In this document: in pieces, positions 13,473 to 16,256 of the stretch
Layout: the number at the start of each line of letters is the position of its first letter
Position numbering within the stretch: the stretch's first letter is position 1
DNA from: Ruminococcus sp. UBA946
GTDB lineage: Bacteria; Bacillota; Clostridia; Oscillospirales; Ruminococcaceae
Assembly (NCBI GenBank): GCA_002293295.1
Contig: DBCY01000007.1
Span: 1 to 16,256, forward strand
DNA length: 16,256 bases
Direction of reading: 5' to 3'
Notes under the pieces: model-generated
Told to the model about the DNA's origin: nothing
What the model saw: only the letters and a program-made list of their open reading frames with translations
Database searches by the model: none
Made by a program: the position numbers and the translations under genes

Positions 13473-14864
13473 TTATTTTCCGGCAAATCTGCCGGGAGCA
13501 AATTTTTCTATAACGGCTGCCATTTCCTCGTCGCTTATTGACGTTTCCCTGCCGGAATCATACTCCGCGCTTACCCAGCTTTGGATTTTACCAACCAGTT
13601 CGTCTTTTTTGTCAATTGTTCCGCTGCCCTTAAGCTTAAAGTAATTATTAATCCAGAAGGCTACGCCTGCCGCGCCGGATACGTTGCTTACCGCAACCTC
13701 AACGGGACGGTTAAGCAGCTTTTCGGTATTGAAGATATTATATATTTCCTCGTCTTTCAAAAGACCGTCGGCATGAATCCCCGCTCTGGTAACATTGAAT
13801 TTCTTACCCGCATACGGAGTCATAGGAGGGATTTCATATCCCAGCTCCCTTTCGTAATACTCGGCAATTTCGGTTATAACCCTCGGCTCCATGCCGTCCA
13901 TCGTGCCGCGGAACGAAGCGTATTCAAAGACCATGGCTTCAAGAGGGACATTTCCCGTTCTTTCGCCAATTCCGAGCAGGGAACAGTTTACCGCGGAAGC
14001 TCCGTGCAGCCATGCGACCGAGGCGTTTGCTACGGCTTTGTAAAAATCATTGTGACCGTGCCACTCTATAAGCTCGGAGGAAACTCCGGCATGGTGCTGC
14101 AGCGCATAAATAAGCCTTGCGACATTACGCGGCAGTGACGTTCCCGCATAAGGCAAGCCGTAGCCCATAGTATCACAGGCTCGGATTTTAACGGGGATTC
14201 CCGACTGTTCGGACATTTTTACAAGCTCATGGACAAACGGAACCACAAATCCGTAGAAATCCGCCCTGGTTATATCCTCAAGGTGGCACCGCGGACGGAT
14301 TCCGACCTCAAGGGCGTCGGATACGACGGAAAGGTACTGCTCCATCGCCTGTTTTCTCGTCTTGCCTAATTTGTTAAAGATATGGTAATCGGAACAGCTG
14401 ACTAAAATGCCCGTTTCCTTGATTCCCATGTCCTTTACCAGTTCAAAGTCCTGTTTTACTGCTCTTATCCAGGTTGTGACCTCCGGAAACTCGTATCCAA
14501 GCGCCATGCATTCCTCGATAGCCGTTCTGTCGGCTTTGCTGTAGGGGAAAAACTCCGTTTGGGTTATTATACCCTTAGGACCGCCCAGTTCATGCAGAAG
14601 CTTGTACAAATCAACCATTTGTTTTGTCGTGTACGGAGTGCGTGACTGCTGACCGTCACGGAAGGTTGTATCGGTGATATAAATATTTTTAGGCATGTTA
14701 TAAGGCACCCTGGGATAATCAAAAGTAGATTTAGGGACCTCGTCATAAGAAAACTGCGACCTGAAAAGGTTAGGCTCCTCAACATCGTCAAGAGCCGGAA
14801 CGTGATAAGGCGTTTCGGCTTCAAGCAGGTTGGTCTTTTCATTTAACGTAAACTTATTATCCAA
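13473..14864 (-). CDS. Re-citrate synthase-like enzyme (DRE-TIM metallolyase family)
   Basis: This is a 463-residue member of the isopropylmalate/homocitrate synthase superfamily. The DRE motif is present as DTTFRDGQQ (65-73, R69 and D70), metal-binding histidines are in WHGHND (H269, H271), and LLGIGERTGN (296-305) is the conserved substrate loop. It lacks the C-terminal leucine-binding regulatory domain of LeuA, which argues against isopropylmalate synthase. The N-terminal extension of about 58 residues, FRDGQQ followed by PYT, SCSDYHIF (156-163) and PRCHLEDITRADFYGF (191-206) match my memory of the oxygen-sensitive Re-citrate synthases of Clostridium kluyveri and Dehalococcoides, which make citrate from oxaloacetate and acetyl-CoA for glutamate synthesis. 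The start is TTG 14864 with AAAGGA 10 bases upstream. It lies between an aminotransferase gene and trpS. Homocitrate synthase is the main alternative. Confidence 0.7.
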   Translation of the reverse strand: MDNKFTLNEKTNLLEAETPYHVPALDDVEEPNLFRSQFSYDEVPKSTFDYPRVPYNMPKNIYITDTTFRDGQQSRTPYTTKQMVDLYKLLHELGGPKGIITQTEFFPYSKADRTAIEECMALGYEFPEVTTWIRAVKQDFELVKDMGIKETGILVSCSDYHIFNKLGKTRKQAMEQYLSVVSDALEVGIRPRCHLEDITRADFYGFVVPFVHELVKMSEQSGIPVKIRACDTMGYGLPYAGTSLPRNVARLIYALQHHAGVSSELIEWHGHNDFYKAVANASVAWLHGASAVNCSLLGIGERTGNVPLEAMVFEYASFRGTMDGMEPRVITEIAEYYERELGYEIPPMTPYAGKKFNVTRAGIHADGLLKDEEIYNIFNTEKLLNRPVEVAVSNVSGAAGVAFWINNYFKLKGSGTIDKKDELVGKIQSWVSAEYDSGRETSISDEEMAAVIEKFAPGRFAGK

Positions 14865-14901
14865 TTTACAGCATCCTTTCTGATAAATTTATTGTTTTAA
14901 C

Positions 14902-14933
14902 CGGATAAGCTTAAATTCTTGCCGGCTTATCCG
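14902..14933 (-). terminator. Stem-loop between the aminotransferase and citrate-synthase-like genes
   Basis: CGGATAAGC (14902-14910) pairs perfectly with GCTTATCCG (14925-14933). On the - strand it starts in the last codons of the aminotransferase gene and is followed by GTTAAAAC, a poor U-tract. It is probably a weak terminator or attenuator that lets part of transcription pass to the next gene. Confidence 0.45.
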
Positions 14934-16138
14934 AACATCTCTTTTGATAATCTTCCCAGAATTTCACAGCCCTTGACAATCTGTTCGTCTGACGGGGTTG
15001 AGAAATTCATACGGAAACATGAGGATTTATCCTTTTCGCTTATCATGAACGCGCTTCCGGGAACAACCGCAACTTTATATTCCTCAACGGCAATACGGCA
15101 GAAATTCATCATATCGGCATTTTCGGGAAGGGACGCCCAGATAAACAGTCCGCCCTGGGGCCGGGTAACCGAAATTTTTCCGGAAAAGTTCCTGTCAATT
15201 TCCGAAAGCATCAGGCTGCACTTTTTACGGTATATTGTCCTGATTTTTTCAAGGTGCGCCTCAAAATTATAATTATTCATGAATTCGTAGCAAATTATCT
15301 GCCCCAGAACGTTGGTATGCACATCCGAAACCTGCTTGCAAACGACGATTTTCTGAATAATGTCTTTGGGAGCCGAAACGAAGCCGACGCGGATTCCCGG
15401 GGCTATTACCTTAGAGAAGCTTCCGACATAAATAACTCTTCCCTCGGTGTCAAGAGATTTTATTGAAGGGATATGCTCCCCGGAAAAACGGATTTCCCCG
15501 TAAGGATTATCTTCCAGTATGATAAAATTATATTTCACTGCAAGCTCATAAACGGCTTTCCTCTTTTCAAGTGACATGCATTTTCCTGTCGGATTCTGAA
15601 AGTTAGGGATAACATAAAGCACCTTCGGAACAGGGTTTGCCTTAATAGTATCCTCAAGGGCGTTGAGATTTATTCCGTCGTCCTCAAGACCGACGCCGCA
15701 GAGATTAACGTTATATGACTTGAAGGAATTAAGGCTTCCGATGAATGAAGGAGCTTCGCAAATCAGAGTATCCCCCTCGTTCAGGAATACCTTGCAGGAA
15801 AGCTCGTTGCCCTGCTGACCTCCCGAAACGATAATAACCTCGTCAATATCCGGACTAAAGCAGTTCTGGGATATAAGCCGCTTTTTTACTGTGCCGCGCA
15901 ATGGGGAATAACCTTCCGTTATGCTGTACTGCAGTGCGGCGGCAGGATTTTCACTTAATATTTTTGCGGTTATTTCCGCAGTCTCTTTACCGGGAAAAGC
16001 CTCGGGTGACGGATTCCCCGCGGCAAAGGAAATAACGTCGGGAAACGCCGTGAACTTTAATATTTCACGGATTGCAGAAGCCTGCAGCCCGGAAACCTTA
16101 TTGGAAAACGAATAATTCATACAGACCGCGTTAAACAC
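14927..16138 (-). CDS. PLP-dependent aminotransferase, fold type I (2-aminoadipate/LysN-like)
   Basis: This cytoplasmic aminotransferase moves amino groups between an amino acid and a 2-oxo acid. From GTG 16138 it has 403 residues. Motifs (counted from that start): VSGGQQG near 105-111 (cofactor phosphate loop), PNFQNPTG (179-186), EDNPYGE with the aspartate and tyrosine that hold the pyridoxal ring (209-215), and GSFSKVIAPGIRVGF (239-253) with the Schiff-base lysine K243; CFRMNFS near the C-terminus holds the substrate-carboxylate arginine. There is no N-terminal GntR helix-turn-helix, so it is an enzyme and not a MocR regulator. AGGAGG sits 5 bases before GTG 16138, while the GTG at 16144 overlaps it. 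The substrate is uncertain: related enzymes act on 2-aminoadipate, branched-chain or aromatic amino acids. Standing before a citrate-synthase-like gene, a link to glutamate metabolism is possible. Confidence 0.88.
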   Translation of the reverse strand: MFNAVCMNYSFSNKVSGLQASAIREILKFTAFPDVISFAAGNPSPEAFPGKETAEITAKILSENPAAALQYSITEGYSPLRGTVKKRLISQNCFSPDIDEVIIVSGGQQGNELSCKVFLNEGDTLICEAPSFIGSLNSFKSYNVNLCGVGLEDDGINLNALEDTIKANPVPKVLYVIPNFQNPTGKCMSLEKRKAVYELAVKYNFIILEDNPYGEIRFSGEHIPSIKSLDTEGRVIYVGSFSKVIAPGIRVGFVSAPKDIIQKIVVCKQVSDVHTNVLGQIICYEFMNNYNFEAHLEKIRTIYRKKCSLMLSEIDRNFSGKISVTRPQGGLFIWASLPENADMMNFCRIAVEEYKVAVVPGSAFMISEKDKSSCFRMNFSTPSDEQIVKGCEILGRLSKEMFG

Positions 16139-16143
16139 GGACA

Positions 16144-16149
16144 CCTCCT
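16144..16149 (-). promoter_or_regulatory. Ribosome binding site deciding the aminotransferase start
   Basis: On the - strand AGGAGG (16149-16144) is 5 bases before GTG 16138. The in-frame GTG at 16144 overlaps this motif, so it is rejected as a start. Confidence 0.7.
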
Positions 16150-16169
16150 CAAGATATATAATAAAATTT

Positions 16170-16198
16170 ATTATATCACATATTCAAATATTTAGCAA
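16170..16198 (-). promoter_or_regulatory. Sigma-A promoter of the aminotransferase group
   Basis: TTGCTA (16198-16193), a 17-base spacer, TATAAT (16175-16170), with TGA directly before it forming an extended -10. The expected start is near 16163, about 25 bases before the GTG. It may drive the aminotransferase, the citrate-synthase-like gene and trpS. Confidence 0.75.
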
Positions 16199-16237
16199 CA
16201 TAAATATTAAATATTGGACAAGAAGAGAGTGGGATTT

Positions 16238-16256
16238 GGAGTGTGGAGTGTGGAGT
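16238..16256. repeat. Tandem heptamer repeat GGAGTGT, running off the window
   Basis: GGAGTGT is present as two full copies and GGAGT of a third (16238-16244, 16245-16251, 16252-16256). The array is cut by the window end, so its full length is unknown. It lies upstream of the aminotransferase promoter in apparently non-coding DNA. Confidence 0.6.

Noticed and set aside
13439..13501. Longer trpS start at 13501
   Set aside because: It would overlap the preceding gene by 29 bases and add a non-family N-terminus; ATG 13438 has a ribosome site and gives the normal length.
13581..14138. 185-codon open frame on the + strand opposite the citrate-synthase-like gene
   Set aside because: A shadow of a gene with clear catalytic motifs; no ribosome site.

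Overview
The window looks like chromosomal DNA from an anaerobic, moderately AT-rich Firmicute, most likely a gut clostridium of the Ruminococcaceae/Oscillospiraceae type. The reasons are strong AGGAGG-type ribosome sites, sigma-A promoters of the TTGACA-N17-TATAAT kind, GTG/TTG starts, a CUT1 sugar transporter without its own ATPase, and an enzyme resembling the anaerobe-specific Re-citrate synthase. The genus is inference. No phage, IS element, CRISPR array, tRNA or rRNA gene was seen.

Layout. The first 7 kb is on the + strand: folC (folate polyglutamylation); a strong promoter followed by manA and a ROK glucokinase (mannose/glucose entry into glycolysis); an AT-rich AAA/ABC-type ATPase gene followed by a broken partner gene; ilvD (branched-chain amino acids); and a small membrane-anchored protein of unknown function. 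A perfect 15-bp stem at 6981-7020 separates these from the rest, where every gene is on the - strand. Read in the direction of transcription, the - strand genes form two groups. The first is a PLP aminotransferase, a Re-citrate-synthase-like enzyme and trpS. After a 569-bp AT-rich gap comes the second, a sugar-uptake operon of LacI-family regulator, lipoprotein binding protein, MalF-type permease and MalG-type permease.

How they work together. The lacI promoter at 12025-11997 has near-perfect elements. Two GTTTTCGA half-sites exactly 11 bp apart lie at and just after the expected transcription start, so the regulator probably represses itself and the transporter genes. A very stable hairpin after the binding-protein gene probably sets the ratio of binding protein to permease. 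The transporter must borrow a multi-sugar ATPase (MsmX type) encoded elsewhere. Its substrate cannot be read from the window.

Most unusual points: (1) the MalG-type permease is about 100 residues longer than its family and carries a Cys4-like zinc-ribbon motif (C85, C90, C101, H105) in the loop after TM1, predicted to be outside the cell; (2) the ATPase at 3423-4382 is followed by a relic of about 117 codons with one frame change and one nonsense codon, the trace of a two-gene module sitting between housekeeping genes; (3) the Re-citrate-synthase-like gene is easily mistaken for isopropylmalate synthase.
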